Below are positions 25,963 through 34,506 of a stretch of 64,000 bases of DNA, in pieces. A model generated the notes under the pieces. It did not search any database. It was not told where the DNA came from and saw only the letters and a program-made list of their open reading frames with translations. Within the stretch, counting starts at the first letter, position 1. Each line of letters starts with the position of its first letter. Source of the stretch: an uncultured Clostridia bacterium (GTDB lineage: Bacteria > Bacillota > Clostridia > UBA1381 > UBA9506); assembly GCA_934438075.1 (NCBI GenBank), contig CAKSBF010000011.1, forward strand, positions 1 through 64,000. The letters run 5' to 3'. Both the position numbers and the translations under genes were made by a program.

Positions 25963-27039
25963 ATGTTTGAAAAATTATCATTTATTGAGGAGCGTTACCG
26001 CGAGTTGTCGGAGCAAATCAGCGATCCGGCGGTGATTGCCGATCAGGAGAAGTTTCGCAAGTTGTGCAAGGAGCAGTCGGATATGACGCCGATTGTGGAG
26101 AAATACAGAGAATATAAAAAGCTTTCGCAGGACATGGAAGATTCGCAGGCAATGCTGGCTGACGGTGAGCTTGATAAGGAATTGCGTGAGATGGCAGAGG
26201 AAGAAATTTCGGAATGTAAAAAGGAACTGGAAAGACTGAATGAAGAATTAAAAATATTGCTTTTGCCGAAGGATCCCAATGACGACAAAAACGTAATTGT
26301 GGAAATCCGCGGCGGTGCGGGCGGCGATGAAGCAGCCTTGTTTGCCGGTGATTTGTTCCGCATGTATTCCATGTACGCCGAGTCGAAACGTTGGAAGGTG
26401 GACATTATGAATTCCAATGCAACGGAACTGGGCGGTTATAAAGAAATTTCGTTTAGCATTGAAGGACAGGGGGCATATTCGCGCCTGAAGTTTGAGAGCG
26501 GTGTTCATCGTGTGCAGAGAATCCCTTCTACAGAGTCCGGAGGCAGAATTCATACATCTACCGTTACGGTTGCCGTGCTTCCGGAGGTAGAGGAAGTGGA
26601 AGTGGAGATTAATCAAAACGATTTGCGTATAGATGTATTCCGTGCGGGCGGACCGGGCGGACAGTGCGTAAACACAACGGATTCCGCGGTGCGCATTACC
26701 CACTTGCCGACCGGCTTGGTGGTTTCGTGTCAGGACGAAAAGTCACAGCTGAAGAATAAGGAGAAGGGAATGAAGATTTTGCGCTCCCGTCTGTATGAAC
26801 TGATGCAGAGCAAACAGCATGAGGAGATTGCGCAGGAGAGAAAGAGCCAGGTCGGAACCGGTGACCGCAGCGAACGAATCCGCACTTACAACTTTCCGCA
26901 GGGGCGTGTTACCGATCACCGTATCGGCTTAACGCTGCACCGCCTGGAAAGTATCTTAAACGGGGATTTGGATGAAATTATTGATGCGCTGGTTACTACG
27001 CATCAAAGTGAGCTGCTGAAAGGCGAACAGGGAGATTAA
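25963..27039 (+). CDS. prfA: Peptide chain release factor 1
   Basis: A 358-residue class I release factor recognising UAA and UAG. The universally conserved GGQ motif, which triggers peptide release on the ribosome, is in [21 protein letters not shown] near residue 230. The anticodon-like tripeptide region of RF1 (PxT) reads PST in [15 protein letters not shown], a normal variant of PAT/PVT. N-terminal coiled helices ([22 protein letters not shown]) and the length fit. TGGGAGG precedes the ATG. The usual partner prmC is not next to it; a hairpin follows. Confidence 0.97.
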   Translation: MFEKLSFIEERYRELSEQISDPAVIADQEKFRKLCKEQSDMTPIVEKYREYKKLSQDMEDSQAMLADGELDKELREMAEEEISECKKELERLNEELKILLLPKDPNDDKNVIVEIRGGAGGDEAALFAGDLFRMYSMYAESKRWKVDIMNSNATELGGYKEISFSIEGQGAYSRLKFESGVHRVQRIPSTESGGRIHTSTVTVAVLPEVEEVEVEINQNDLRIDVFRAGGPGGQCVNTTDSAVRITHLPTGLVVSCQDEKSQLKNKEKGMKILRSRLYELMQSKQHEEIAQERKSQVGTGDRSERIRTYNFPQGRVTDHRIGLTLHRLESILNGDLDEIIDALVTTHQSELLKGEQGD

Positions 27040-27045
27040 TATTTT

Positions 27046-27090
27046 AAGGGACTGGAAAAGCTGATATTTTATGGTTTTTCTCAGTCCCTT
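27046..27090 (+). terminator. Terminator after prfA
   Basis: AAGGGACTG (27046-27054) pairs with CAGTCCCTT (27082-27090), extended by GAAAA/TTTTC. The hairpin has no long T-run after it, so efficiency is uncertain. Confidence 0.65.
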
Positions 27091-27156
27091 CTTCGGATAG
27101 GTCTTAGGCTATAGCGAGACCGGGCGGCCGCCTTTAGAGAGATATGTGATAATTCC

Positions 27157-27184
27157 TTGACAAATCTTTAAAAATTGATATAAT
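27157..27184 (+). promoter_or_regulatory. Promoter of the aconitase operon
   Basis: TTGACA at 27157-27162 and TATAAT at 27179-27184 separated by 16 bases, close to consensus. A GAAGAAA/TTTCTTC hairpin in the leader (27208-27225) lies just before the ribosome site. Confidence 0.8.
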
Positions 27185-27237
27185 ATTAAGTATGAATGTT
27201 TTAGGAAGAAGAAATGGCTTTCTTCGGGAAGGAATGA

Positions 27238-29172
27238 ATGCAGATGGGTTACAATTTAGCACAGAAAATTATTAAAAATCATTTGGTCAGCGGCGAAATG
27301 ATTCCGGGAACGGAGATTTCCATTCGGATTGACCAGACATTGACACAGGATTCGACGGGTACGATGGCATATCTTCAGTTTGAAGCGATGGGCATCGACC
27401 GTGTTAAGACAAAGAAATCTGTGGCCTATATAGATCACAACATGCTGCAGTCAGGTTTTGAGAATGCAGATGATCATAAATATATTCAAACAGTTACAGC
27501 AAAACACGGCATTTATTTTTCGCGTCCGGGTAACGGTATCTGCCATCAGGTGCAGCTGGAACGTTTTGGCGTTCCGGGTATGACGCTTCTCGGATCTGAC
27601 AGCCACACGCCAACGGGCGGCGGTCTCGGCATGCTGGCAATTGGTGCAGGCGGGCTGGACGTTGCGGTAGCGATGGGCGGCGGGGCATATTATCTGATGA
27701 TGCCGAAGGTTTGTAAGGTAAACTTGGTTGGAAAACTCCGTCCTTGGGTAACGGCGAAAGATGTCATTCTCGCTGTTTTGCGTGTGATGTCCGTTAAGGG
27801 CGGCGTCGGCAAGGTGATTGAATACGCCGGTGAGGGTGTTTCCAGTCTTTCGGTGCCGGAGCGTGCAACGATCACTAATATGGGCGCTGAACTTGGGGCA
27901 ACTACCTCCATTTTCCCCAGTGATGAAACAACCCGTGCATTTTTAAAGGCTCAGGGCAGGGAACAGGACTTTGTTGCGCTGGCGCCGGATGCGGATTGCA
28001 GCTATGACGAAGAAATTACTATTGATTTGTCTGAACTTGAGCCGTTGGCTGCAAAACCCCACAGCCCGGACAATGTTGAAGAAGTGGCCAATATTGGTAA
28101 AATAAAAGTTGATCAGGTTGCAATCGGAAGCTGTACAAATTCTTCCTATGTAGACATGATGAAAGTTGCAAAAATATTAAAGGGGAAAACCGTTCATCCG
28201 GATGTCAGTCTGGTTATCTCGCCGGGCTCTAAGCAGGTTCTTACCATGCTGGCGCAAAACGGCGCACTGGCTGACATGGTGGCGGCAGGCGCCAGAATTT
28301 TGGAATCTTCCTGCGGTCCGTGTATCGGTATGGGACAGTCGCCGAAAACTAACGCAATTTCTCTTCGTACCTTTAACCGCAACTTTGAAGGAAGAAGCGG
28401 CACAGTTTCTGCGCAGGTTTATCTGGTCAGTCCGGAAACTGCAGCAGCAAGTGCGATTACCGGCGTGCTGACAGATCCGCGTGAATTGGGAGAGGCTCCT
28501 GTTGTAGATATGCCGTGTGAGTTTTTGGCGAACGATAATATGGTCGCGGCACCGGCTCCGGAGGGAAATGATGTAGAAGTTGTCCGCGGACCGAACATCA
28601 AACCGTTCCCGTTGAATACTGATTTGCCGGAGATGGTAACAGGCAAGGCATTAATTAAGGTTGGCGATAATATTACTACAGATCATATCATGCCATCCAA
28701 CGCCAAACTTTTGCCGTTCCGTTCTAACATTCCTTACCTTTCGGAATTTTGTCTGACACCGTGTGATCCGGAATTTCCGAAACGAGCTTTGGAAAACAAA
28801 GGCGGGTTTATTATCGGCGGTTCTAACTACGGACAGGGTTCCAGCCGTGAACATGCGGCGCTCGCACCGCTGTATCTCGGTATTAAAGCTGTTTTGGCAA
28901 AATCTTTTGCCAGAATCCACATGGCGAACTTGATTAATTCGGGTATCTTGCCGCTTGTTTTTGAAAATGAGGCAGATTATGATACTATTGATATGATGGA
29001 TGAACTTAAGATCGAGGATGCGGCAAAGCAAATAGCGGCCGGCGATAAGATTATTGTAAAAAATCTGACGAAAAATAAGGAATATGTTACTGTTTTAACT
29101 GCTTCCGACCGTCAGAAGGAAATGTTGTATGCAGGCGGTTTAATTAATTTTATTAAAAAACAGAACGCATAA
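27238..29172 (+). CDS. Aconitate hydratase
   Basis: A 644-residue aconitase that isomerises citrate to isocitrate using a 4Fe-4S cluster. Cluster ligands are in AIGSCTNSS and ESSCGPCIGMG. Other family blocks are GSDSHTPTGGGLGMLAIGAGGLDVAVAMGGG and, in the swivelling domain, NITTDHIMPSNA and GGSNYGQGSSREHAALAPLYLGIKAVLAKSFARIH. It is shorter than AcnA (about 890) and of the compact bacterial/archaeal type related to homoaconitase and isopropylmalate dehydratase. Adjacency to isocitrate dehydrogenase supports the citrate role. ATG 27238 follows AAGGA; ATG 27244 is an alternative. Confidence 0.92.
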   Translation: MQMGYNLAQKIIKNHLVSGEMIPGTEISIRIDQTLTQDSTGTMAYLQFEAMGIDRVKTKKSVAYIDHNMLQSGFENADDHKYIQTVTAKHGIYFSRPGNGICHQVQLERFGVPGMTLLGSDSHTPTGGGLGMLAIGAGGLDVAVAMGGGAYYLMMPKVCKVNLVGKLRPWVTAKDVILAVLRVMSVKGGVGKVIEYAGEGVSSLSVPERATITNMGAELGATTSIFPSDETTRAFLKAQGREQDFVALAPDADCSYDEEITIDLSELEPLAAKPHSPDNVEEVANIGKIKVDQVAIGSCTNSSYVDMMKVAKILKGKTVHPDVSLVISPGSKQVLTMLAQNGALADMVAAGARILESSCGPCIGMGQSPKTNAISLRTFNRNFEGRSGTVSAQVYLVSPETAAASAITGVLTDPRELGEAPVVDMPCEFLANDNMVAAPAPEGNDVEVVRGPNIKPFPLNTDLPEMVTGKALIKVGDNITTDHIMPSNAKLLPFRSNIPYLSEFCLTPCDPEFPKRALENKGGFIIGGSNYGQGSSREHAALAPLYLGIKAVLAKSFARIHMANLINSGILPLVFENEADYDTIDMMDELKIEDAAKQIAAGDKIIVKNLTKNKEYVTVLTASDRQKEMLYAGGLINFIKKQNA

Positions 29173-29236
29173 AAGCAACGGATTATATTTTAGCTTTATG
29201 CAGCTTTAATGCTGCACAGAAAGGATGAAAGGATTC

Positions 29237-30397
29237 ATGAATGAGACGATAAAAAATGCAACTGAAAAGTTTGCACAGCTTTTGGAAAAGCAGCTTGCGC
29301 GTGTGGAAATGATGAAAGCGCAAAAAGATTTTATAGACTATGATAAGCTGGATACTATTATTATCGGTGTTTGCGGCGGCGATGGCATTGGTCCTGCCAT
29401 TACTCGCTCGGCTCACAAAATATTGGAATTTCTGCTTGCTGACGAGGTGAAGAAGGGTAAGGTTGAGTTTCGTGTGATTGACGGTCTTACAATAGAGAAC
29501 CGCGTAAAAGCAAACAAGGCGATTCCCGACGATGTTTTGGAGGAACTGAAGCAATGCCATGTTATTTTGAAGGGACCTACCACGACACCACGTGCAGGTG
29601 ACCCGTGGCCGAATATCGAAAGCGCAAATGTTGCCATGAGAAAAGAGTTGGATTTGTTTGCCAATGTTCGCCCGGTAAAGGTTCCTGAACAGGGGATTGA
29701 CTGGACTTTCTTCCGTGAAAATACAGAGGGCGCTTATGCAGTCGGCAGTCAGGGCGTGCATGTAAATGATGATTTGGCGGTAGATTTTACCGTGACTACC
29801 CAAGAAGGCTCGGAAAGAATCGCGCGGGCAGCATTTGAATATGCTAAGAAAAATGGCAAAACGCGGGTGACATGCGTTACAAAGGCAAACGTTATTAAAA
29901 CGACAGATGGTAAGTTTTTAAATATCTGTAAGGAAGTTGCAAAGGAATATCCCGACATAGAGTTTGATGATTGGTATATTGATATTATGACGGCAAAACT
30001 GGTTGATGAGAAACGCCGTACAGGCTTTCAGGTTGTTGTCCTTCCAAACCTTTACGGTGATATTATTACAGATGAAGCGGCTGAATTTCAAGGCGGTGTA
30101 GGAACAGCAGGAAGTTCTAACCTCGGAAAACGTTATGCGATGTTTGAGGCAATTCACGGCAGTGCACCGCGCATGGTGCAGGAAGGTCGTGACAAATATG
30201 CGGACCCGTGCAGCATTATTCGTGCCGCGGTTATGCTCCTTTCTCATATTGGTTATGCAGAAGAGGCAAAGAAATTGGAACGTGCACTGGATATTTGTAT
30301 GTATGAAGAGAAAAAACTGGTGATTACCGGCCGCGACACCGGTGCTACCGGGGATGAATTTGCAGAGTATGTGATGGATACCATCAAGAGTTTGTAG
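29237..30397 (+). CDS. Isocitrate dehydrogenase, isocitrate/isopropylmalate family
   Basis: A 386-residue oxidative decarboxylase of the isocitrate/isopropylmalate dehydrogenase family. Substrate and metal residues are in GVCGGDGIGPAITRSAHKI, VRPVKVPEQGIDWTFFRENTEGAY, and NLYGDIITDEAAEFQGGVGTAGSSNLG. The chain starts with a longer helical N-terminus. With aconitase directly upstream it most likely makes 2-oxoglutarate for glutamate synthesis from citrate. Cofactor (NAD or NADP) was not decided. The start at 29237 follows AAAGGA; an ATG at 29225 is also possible. Confidence 0.88.
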   Translation: MNETIKNATEKFAQLLEKQLARVEMMKAQKDFIDYDKLDTIIIGVCGGDGIGPAITRSAHKILEFLLADEVKKGKVEFRVIDGLTIENRVKANKAIPDDVLEELKQCHVILKGPTTTPRAGDPWPNIESANVAMRKELDLFANVRPVKVPEQGIDWTFFRENTEGAYAVGSQGVHVNDDLAVDFTVTTQEGSERIARAAFEYAKKNGKTRVTCVTKANVIKTTDGKFLNICKEVAKEYPDIEFDDWYIDIMTAKLVDEKRRTGFQVVVLPNLYGDIITDEAAEFQGGVGTAGSSNLGKRYAMFEAIHGSAPRMVQEGRDKYADPCSIIRAAVMLLSHIGYAEEAKKLERALDICMYEEKKLVITGRDTGATGDEFAEYVMDTIKSL

Positions 30398-30459
30398 GGT
30401 TCTGCATCAGTTTTATACGGATTCCGAAAAAAATTGTAAGAAAAAAGAGGAATTGACCG

Positions 30460-31128
30460 ATGAAGAGCGAAAACAATAAGAGTGTGCCTTTGGTTGTCAT
30501 TAAACGGCTTCCCAGATATTATCGTTATTTAGGCGAATTGCTGAAGCAAGGTGTAACGAGAATTTCTTCTAAGCACCTAAGTGAAAAAATGGGAGTTACC
30601 GCTTCACAAATAAGACAGGATTTGAACTGTTTCGGCGGTTTTGGTCAACAAGGGTACGGATATAAAATTGAAAACCTTTATCATGAAATCGGCGAGATTT
30701 TAGGGCTTTCCCGTGGATATAGGACTATTATTATCGGTGCCGGAAATTTGGGACATGCTCTTGCAAATCATTCAAATTTCGAAAAGCGGGGTTTTAAGCT
30801 GGTTGGTATTTTTGACAGCAACCGCGATTTGACGGGGACGGTAATTAATCAGGTGCCGGTGTCTCATATTGATGAGCTGGAAGGATTTTTTAAGCGCGGC
30901 GGTGCGGACATTGCCATTCTTGCGCTGCCGAAGAGAAGTGTGAAGGAAATTGCTGACCGCTTGATTGGCTTGGGCATTAAGGGTCTGTGGAATTTTTCTT
31001 ACACGGATCTTGATGTGCCTGATGATGTGGCAGTGGAAAATGTTCATTTAAGCGATAGTTTGATGACGCTTTCTTATAAAATAACGGCTGTAAAAGAGAT
31101 GGCAGAGGATTCCGATACAGATGCGTAA
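30460..31128 (+). CDS. rex: Redox-sensing repressor Rex
   Basis: A 222-residue Rex protein. Residues about 5-80 form a winged helix (VVIKRLPRYYRYLGELLKQGVTRISSKHLSEKMGVTASQIRQDLNCFGGFGQQGYGYKI). The rest is an NAD(H)-binding Rossmann domain beginning IIIGAGNLGHALANH, then a C-terminal helix that swaps between subunits. Rex senses the NADH/NAD ratio and represses fermentation and respiration genes when NADH is low. It lies 62 bases after isocitrate dehydrogenase and may be cotranscribed. I found no clear Rex palindrome upstream of the aconitase gene. AGAGGAAT precedes the ATG. Confidence 0.96.
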   Translation: MKSENNKSVPLVVIKRLPRYYRYLGELLKQGVTRISSKHLSEKMGVTASQIRQDLNCFGGFGQQGYGYKIENLYHEIGEILGLSRGYRTIIIGAGNLGHALANHSNFEKRGFKLVGIFDSNRDLTGTVINQVPVSHIDELEGFFKRGGADIAILALPKRSVKEIADRLIGLGIKGLWNFSYTDLDVPDDVAVENVHLSDSLMTLSYKITAVKEMAEDSDTDA

Positions 31129-31152
31129 AGCATCTGTATCGGGTAAGTTTTA
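31112..31152 (+). terminator. Hairpin terminator overlapping the rex stop
   Basis: A perfect 13-base stem CCGATACAGATGC/GCATCTGTATCGG with loop GTAAA, including the last codons and stop of rex. GTAAGTTTTAATTTT follows, a loose T-run. Likely terminator of the acn-icd-rex transcript. Confidence 0.7.
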
Positions 31153-31206
31153 ATTTTGCCGTATAGCGGTTATTGCAGAATAAGAAAACTTTATTTTAAT
31201 AGATAA

Positions 31207-31283
31207 GCGCCCGTAGCGCAGTTGGATAGCGCGTGTGACTCCGACTCACAAGGTCGCAGGTTCGAACCCTGTCGGGCGTACCA
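31207..31283 (+). tRNA. tRNA-Arg (anticodon CCG)
   Basis: A 77-base tRNA with encoded CCA. The acceptor GCGCCCG pairs with CGGGCGT (first pair G-T), the D-arm has GCAGTTGGATAGC, the anticodon stem TGTGA/TCACA encloses CTCCGAC for anticodon CCG, and the T-arm contains GGTTCGAACCC. It reads arginine codon CGG. Confidence 0.95.
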
Positions 31284-31316
31284 CGTCGGAATGGACTTTG
31301 CTCCATTCCGATTTTT
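31281..31316 (+). repeat. Repeat copy 1: tRNA-Arg 3' flank with terminator hairpin
   Basis: Starts with the CCA end of tRNA-Arg and continues through CACGTCGGAATGGACTT, forming a hairpin TCGGAATGGA (31286-31295) with TCCATTCCGA (31302-31311) and TTTTT. It is the probable tRNA terminator and has a second near-identical copy 199 bases further on. Confidence 0.85.
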
Positions 31317-31360
31317 CTTTGCAGAAAAATCAGTCATATGCTCCGTTATTCCTCCTCTTT

Positions 31361-31439
31361 CGCAAAAAGGCACGCTCGGCTCAACTGCTCACTTGTAAAC
31401 GCGTTCGCGACGTTTCGCTGTCGCTATCACCTTTTTGCG
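31361..31439. repeat. Imperfect inverted repeat between the two hairpin copies
   Basis: CGCAAAAAGG at 31361-31370 and its complement CCTTTTTGCG at 31430-31439 frame a 59-base centre that is richer in CG than its surroundings (GCGTTCGCGACGTTTCGC). No gene is seen. It could be a small mobile or intergenic repeat. Confidence 0.5.
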
Positions 31440-31479
31440 AGTACGCCTGCGGCACGAATATCTTTATGGTTCGGATTTC

Positions 31480-31518
31480 CCACGTCGGAATGGACTTCGC
31501 TCTATTCCGATTTTTTTT
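31480..31518 (+). repeat. Repeat copy 2 of the tRNA-Arg 3' flank
   Basis: CCACGTCGGAATGGACTT recurs here followed by CGCTCTATTCCGA and a run of T, differing from copy 1 by two bases across the hairpin. It has no tRNA attached. It can still act as a terminator for RNA coming from the left. Confidence 0.85.
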
Positions 31519-31578
31519 ACAGCAAAAATACGACGTATTAGCTTAAAAAAACTTTTACTTTTAAAATAGTGCGCCAGA

Positions 31579-31860
31579 TTATTTGTCTGCAAGCAGTTTT
31601 TTTATTTCCGTAAGCTCATTTTCTATTTTTGTAATTTGTTTTACAATTTCGTGGTTATTTTTCAGGCTGATTTTACTGCAGCCCAATAGGTAGTCGCATG
31701 TCACAGAAAAAAATTCTGCAAGTTTGATAATGGAACTGCTGTCTGGATTGGTTTTTCCGGTTTCGTAGTTAGAAAGTGTTTTTTGGTCGATTCCGGTTGC
31801 CTGTGAAACATCAATTTGACGTAAGTCTCTATCTTCGCGTAAACTGCGGATTCTATTCAT
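31579..31860 (-). CDS. XRE-family helix-turn-helix regulator
   Basis: A 93-residue DNA-binding protein. Residues about 3-60 form an XRE/Cro helix-turn-helix (IRSLREDRDLRQIDVSQATGIDQKTLSNYETGKTNPDSSSIIKLAEFFSVTCDYLLG). The remaining 30 residues are a short coiled-coil tail (IVKQITKIENELTEIKKLLADK), probably for dimerisation. GGAGG precedes the ATG. It diverges from the TM2-domain gene, and the intervening 180 bases carry an inverted repeat around the promoter, suggesting it represses that gene and itself. Confidence 0.88.
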   Translation of the reverse strand: MNRIRSLREDRDLRQIDVSQATGIDQKTLSNYETGKTNPDSSSIIKLAEFFSVTCDYLLGCSKISLKNNHEIVKQITKIENELTEIKKLLADK

Positions 31861-31898
31861 AGTGAAAACCTCCTTTTTTGTTGGGATTATACTATAAA

Positions 31899-31956
31899 AT
31901 TAGTAATATGGATTGACATACTCAAAATATACTGATATAATATTGTCTATACTAAT
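31899..31956 (+). promoter_or_regulatory. Promoter of the TM2 gene inside an inverted repeat
   Basis: TTGACA at 31913-31918 and TATAAT at 31936-31941 with 17 bases between, a consensus promoter. ATTAGTA at 31899-31905 and TACTAAT at 31950-31956 are inverted repeats flanking it and may be operator half-sites for the divergent XRE protein. Confidence 0.65.
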
Positions 31957-32040
31957 AAATGATTATGGTCGGTGGTTCTTAGTGTGTACAAAATACGCCG
32001 ATTTATACGAGATTTTAATTAAATTTTTGGAGGGTGCATT

Positions 32041-32376
32041 ATGGAACAGAGCAAAGTAGATCAATATGTTATGGCAAATCAAAAGTATTTTCCGGCAGAG
32101 AAACTGATGTATTTAAAAGATAAGCTGAAGACAATGGATGAGGAAAAATTTTCGTTAATATCTACCATTGAAATGAAGGACCCGACTACTATATTGTTAT
32201 TTTCCCTGTTTCTCGGAGGATTGGGAGTAGATAGGTTTATGTTGGGGGATACCGGTATGGGAGTTCTGAAACTGCTGACACTTGGTGTTTGCGGTATATT
32301 GACAGTTGTAGATTGGTTTACCGTGACCAAAAAGACGAAAGAATTGAATTTTAATAATGTTATGGCGCTTATTTAA
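32041..32376 (+). CDS. TM2-domain membrane protein
   Basis: A 111-residue protein with a cytoplasmic N-terminal helix region (1-50) and a TM2 domain (about 55-105): two membrane helices joined by a short turn, with [41 protein letters not shown], matching the GxxGxHrFYLG-type pattern, with the D-R-F core and the conserved Trp-Asp near the end. Its function in bacteria is unknown. TTGGAGGGTG precedes the ATG. Its last 20 bases overlap the DUF2752 gene, pointing to coupled translation. Confidence 0.9.
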   Translation: MEQSKVDQYVMANQKYFPAEKLMYLKDKLKTMDEEKFSLISTIEMKDPTTILLFSLFLGGLGVDRFMLGDTGMGVLKLLTLGVCGILTVVDWFTVTKKTKELNFNNVMALI

Positions 32377-32722
32377 GCAACAAAAATTTAATCTGCGGTA
32401 TGTACAGATTTTAAAAATTTTTTTGTTGCTGGCGGCAGTTACGGTTGTTTTGGATATTGGCTGTCCTATAAAAAGAGTGACAGGTTTCGATTGTCCGACT
32501 TGCGGCATGACAAGAGCTATGCTTTCCTTGTTGCACGGAGATTGGAAAGGGTATTGTATTTATAATAAAATGGCGCTTCCGGTTTTGCTTGCTGTTCTGT
32601 TGGAGAGCTATGCGTCATGCTATAGCGGCAAACGAATGCCGCACGTATTATCATTTATAATATTGAGTGCAAATTTTATTTTTTATCTTTTACGTATGTT
32701 GACACCGCGGTTGTTTGTATAG
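32357..32722 (+). CDS. DUF2752 membrane protein
   Basis: A 121-residue protein with three hydrophobic helices (about 17-35, 72-88, 100-116) and the DUF2752 signature [25 protein letters not shown], where two Cys in CPTCG and the following Arg are conserved. These genes commonly accompany TM2-domain genes; the function is unknown. The ATG lies inside the end of the TM2 gene in another frame, so the pair is translationally coupled. A strong terminator overlaps the end. Confidence 0.88.
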   Translation: MLWRLFKQQKFNLRYVQILKIFLLLAAVTVVLDIGCPIKRVTGFDCPTCGMTRAMLSLLHGDWKGYCIYNKMALPVLLAVLLESYASCYSGKRMPHVLSFIILSANFIFYLLRMLTPRLFV

Positions 32723-32736
32723 CCGCGGTGTTTTTT
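32702..32736 (+). terminator. Terminator of the TM2-DUF2752 pair
   Basis: ACACCGCGG (32702-32710) pairs with CCGCGGTGT (32723-32731) and is followed by TTTTT. The left arm lies within the last codons of the DUF2752 gene. Confidence 0.9.
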
Positions 32737-32788
32737 ATGTCCTTTTTGTAAAGGTTTACGGAAAATATCGTTAATTCGAAGGAATCCA

Positions 32789-32817
32789 TTGAAATTTAGT
32801 GCAGTTTATTGTATAAT
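32789..32817 (+). promoter_or_regulatory. Promoter of the broken ttcA-like gene
   Basis: TTGAAA at 32789-32794 and TATAAT at 32812-32817, 17 bases apart: an intact near-consensus promoter still reading into the pseudogene. Confidence 0.7.
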
Positions 32818-32864
32818 GAAACAGAATCAGCAGAATGAGTGTTACATACAGAGGAGCAATGTTT

Positions 32865-33447
32865 ATGAAACATATACTGAGCCGTGTGCGCCGCGCAGTA
32901 GAGGATTATCATATGATTGAAGCAGGTGATAAAATAGCGGTCGGTGTCTCGGGTGGTAAGGATTCGCTGTTGGCGCTGGCAGCAATGAAAAATTTGCAAA
33001 GATTTTATCCGAAACCCTTTGAAGTTATGGCGATTACTCTCGATTTGGGTGCGAAGGATATGAATTTTTCACCGGTAGCGGATTTTTGCAGAGAGCTTGA
33101 CGTTCCGTATATCATTGAACAGACGGGGATTCGCCAGATTGTATTTGATTACAGACAGGAAAAGAATCCGTGTGCACTTTGTGCTAATTTGCGCCGTGGT
33201 GCTTTAATAATATTGCGAAGTCAAACGGCTGCAATAAAGTGGTGCTGGGACATCATTATGATGATGTAGTGGAAACCTTTTTTCTAAGTTTGTTTTTTGA
33301 GGGGCAAATCGGCTGCTTTTCCCCGGTGACTTATTTAACCCGATCGGAGATTACGGTGCTTCGCCCGTTAATTTATGTTCGGGAAAGAGCAATTAAAAAA
33401 CATGCGTATGATGCGGGTCTGCCGATTGTGGAAAACAGTTGTCCGGC
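32865..33447 (+). pseudogene. TtcA-family tRNA thiolation protein, frameshifted and truncated
   Basis: The first part encodes a PP-loop ATPase of the TtcA/TilS type: SGGKDSLLALAAM is the ATP-binding loop and CALCANLRRGAL the cluster-binding CxxC. Near 33204-33210 the reading frame shifts: the next frame continues NNIAKSNGCNKVVLGHHYDDVVETFF, exactly the family continuation, so one A has been lost from a T-A-A run. The second part runs to IVENSCPA and then stops being TtcA at about 33447, where MATE sequence begins. The last 50-60 residues are missing. Intact TtcA would thiolate cytidine 32 of tRNA. A sequencing error could explain the frameshift, but not the lost end. Confidence 0.85.
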
Positions 33448-34290
33448 GGTATTTTTAATATATTTGGTGATTATTTTTTTGTGTTTATCTGCGATATGGG
33501 AATATACGGTGCAGAGCTTGCCACAGCCATTGGATCCGGCATTTCTTTTCTCGTAATGCTGACGCACTTTGTCAGAAGGAAAAATACGCTGCGACTCATA
33601 AAACCGGAAAACCTGTTTGGTAAAATGCATGAGATTTTTATTACGGGATTTTCCACCTTTTTTATTGATGTGGCAATGGGTATTCTTACCGTGCTGTTTA
33701 ATCGGCAGATTATGAAATATCTTGGTGCAAATGCGCTGGCAATTTATGGACCAATCATTAATATCAGCACTTTTGTGCAGTGTTGCGCTTACAGTGTGGG
33801 ACAGGCTGCACAGCCGATCATTTCTACAAACTTTGGCGCACGCAAGGGCGAGAGAATTAAGGAAACCCTTAGGCTGGCACTGTGGACAACGACATTTTTC
33901 GGAATATTTTGGACGGCGCTGAGCGTGATGTGTCCAAATCTTTACATTCGCATCTTTATGAGTCCTACGCGTGAGATACTTGACATGGCGCCTGCTATCG
34001 TCCGAACCTATGCACTATCATTTCTGCTGCTGCCGTTTAATATTTTCTCAACTTACTATTTTCAGGCTATCATGAAACCGAAGGCGGCATTTGTTGTATC
34101 GGTGGCGAGAGGTCTTGTGATCAGCGGTATTTTGATCATAATTCTTCCGGTGGTGAGTGGTGCAAATTCTTTATGGTTTGCTATGCCGATTACCGAACTG
34201 CTCGTCATGGTCTATGCTGCGGCAAGCATCAAAAAATATACTAATAGATTACCGGGAATGTCTGTTCATGTCGGTGCGGACTGCCGTTGA
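33440..34290 (+). pseudogene. MATE family efflux transporter, N-terminal half missing
   Basis: The open frame encodes about 283 residues of the C-terminal part of a multidrug and toxin extrusion (MATE) protein. It begins abruptly within SGGIFNIFGDYFFVFICDMGIYGAELATAIG, which is normally about 160-170 residues into the protein, and continues with GQAAQPIISTNFGARKGERIKETLRLALW. About seven membrane helices remain of twelve. There is no start codon with a ribosome site, only an in-frame TTG. It lies in a different frame from both parts of the ttcA remnant. It is therefore a truncated remnant created by deletion, not a functional transporter. Confidence 0.88.
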
Positions 34291-34435
34291 AAATGTATTT
34301 ACTAACCCTGGATTACAGTAATTGCGTAAAATGTAGTTAGTTATCAGTTAATTTTTAAGATTTTATGCTTATATTTAAGAGCTTACCCGCCTTTTCATAA
34401 TCTAAAGCTGTCATGTCAATGGGTGCAGAAAGCAA

Positions 34436-34478
34436 ACAAGTCCCCGTAAAACGAAATCGTCTTACGGAGACTTGTTTT
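34436..34478 (+). terminator. Terminator between the MATE remnant and fsa
   Basis: ACAAGTC-C-CCGTAA on the left pairs with TTACGG-A-GACTTGT on the right, with a 12-base loop and TTTTTG after it. It ends the rightward transcript and lies 30 bases past the end of the convergent aldolase gene. Confidence 0.85.
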
Positions 34479-34506
34479 TGTATTTTAATTATTATGTGGG
34501 CAAATA

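Noticed and set aside
27091..27150. GC-rich palindrome GGCGGCCGCC near 27123
   Set aside because: A single short palindrome near a weak GGTCT/AGACC stem, without gene or promoter context.
27140..27184. Rex operator at the aconitase promoter
   Set aside because: TTGACA...TTAAAAATTG lacks the TTGTGAA/TTCACAA or TTGTTAA palindrome arms.
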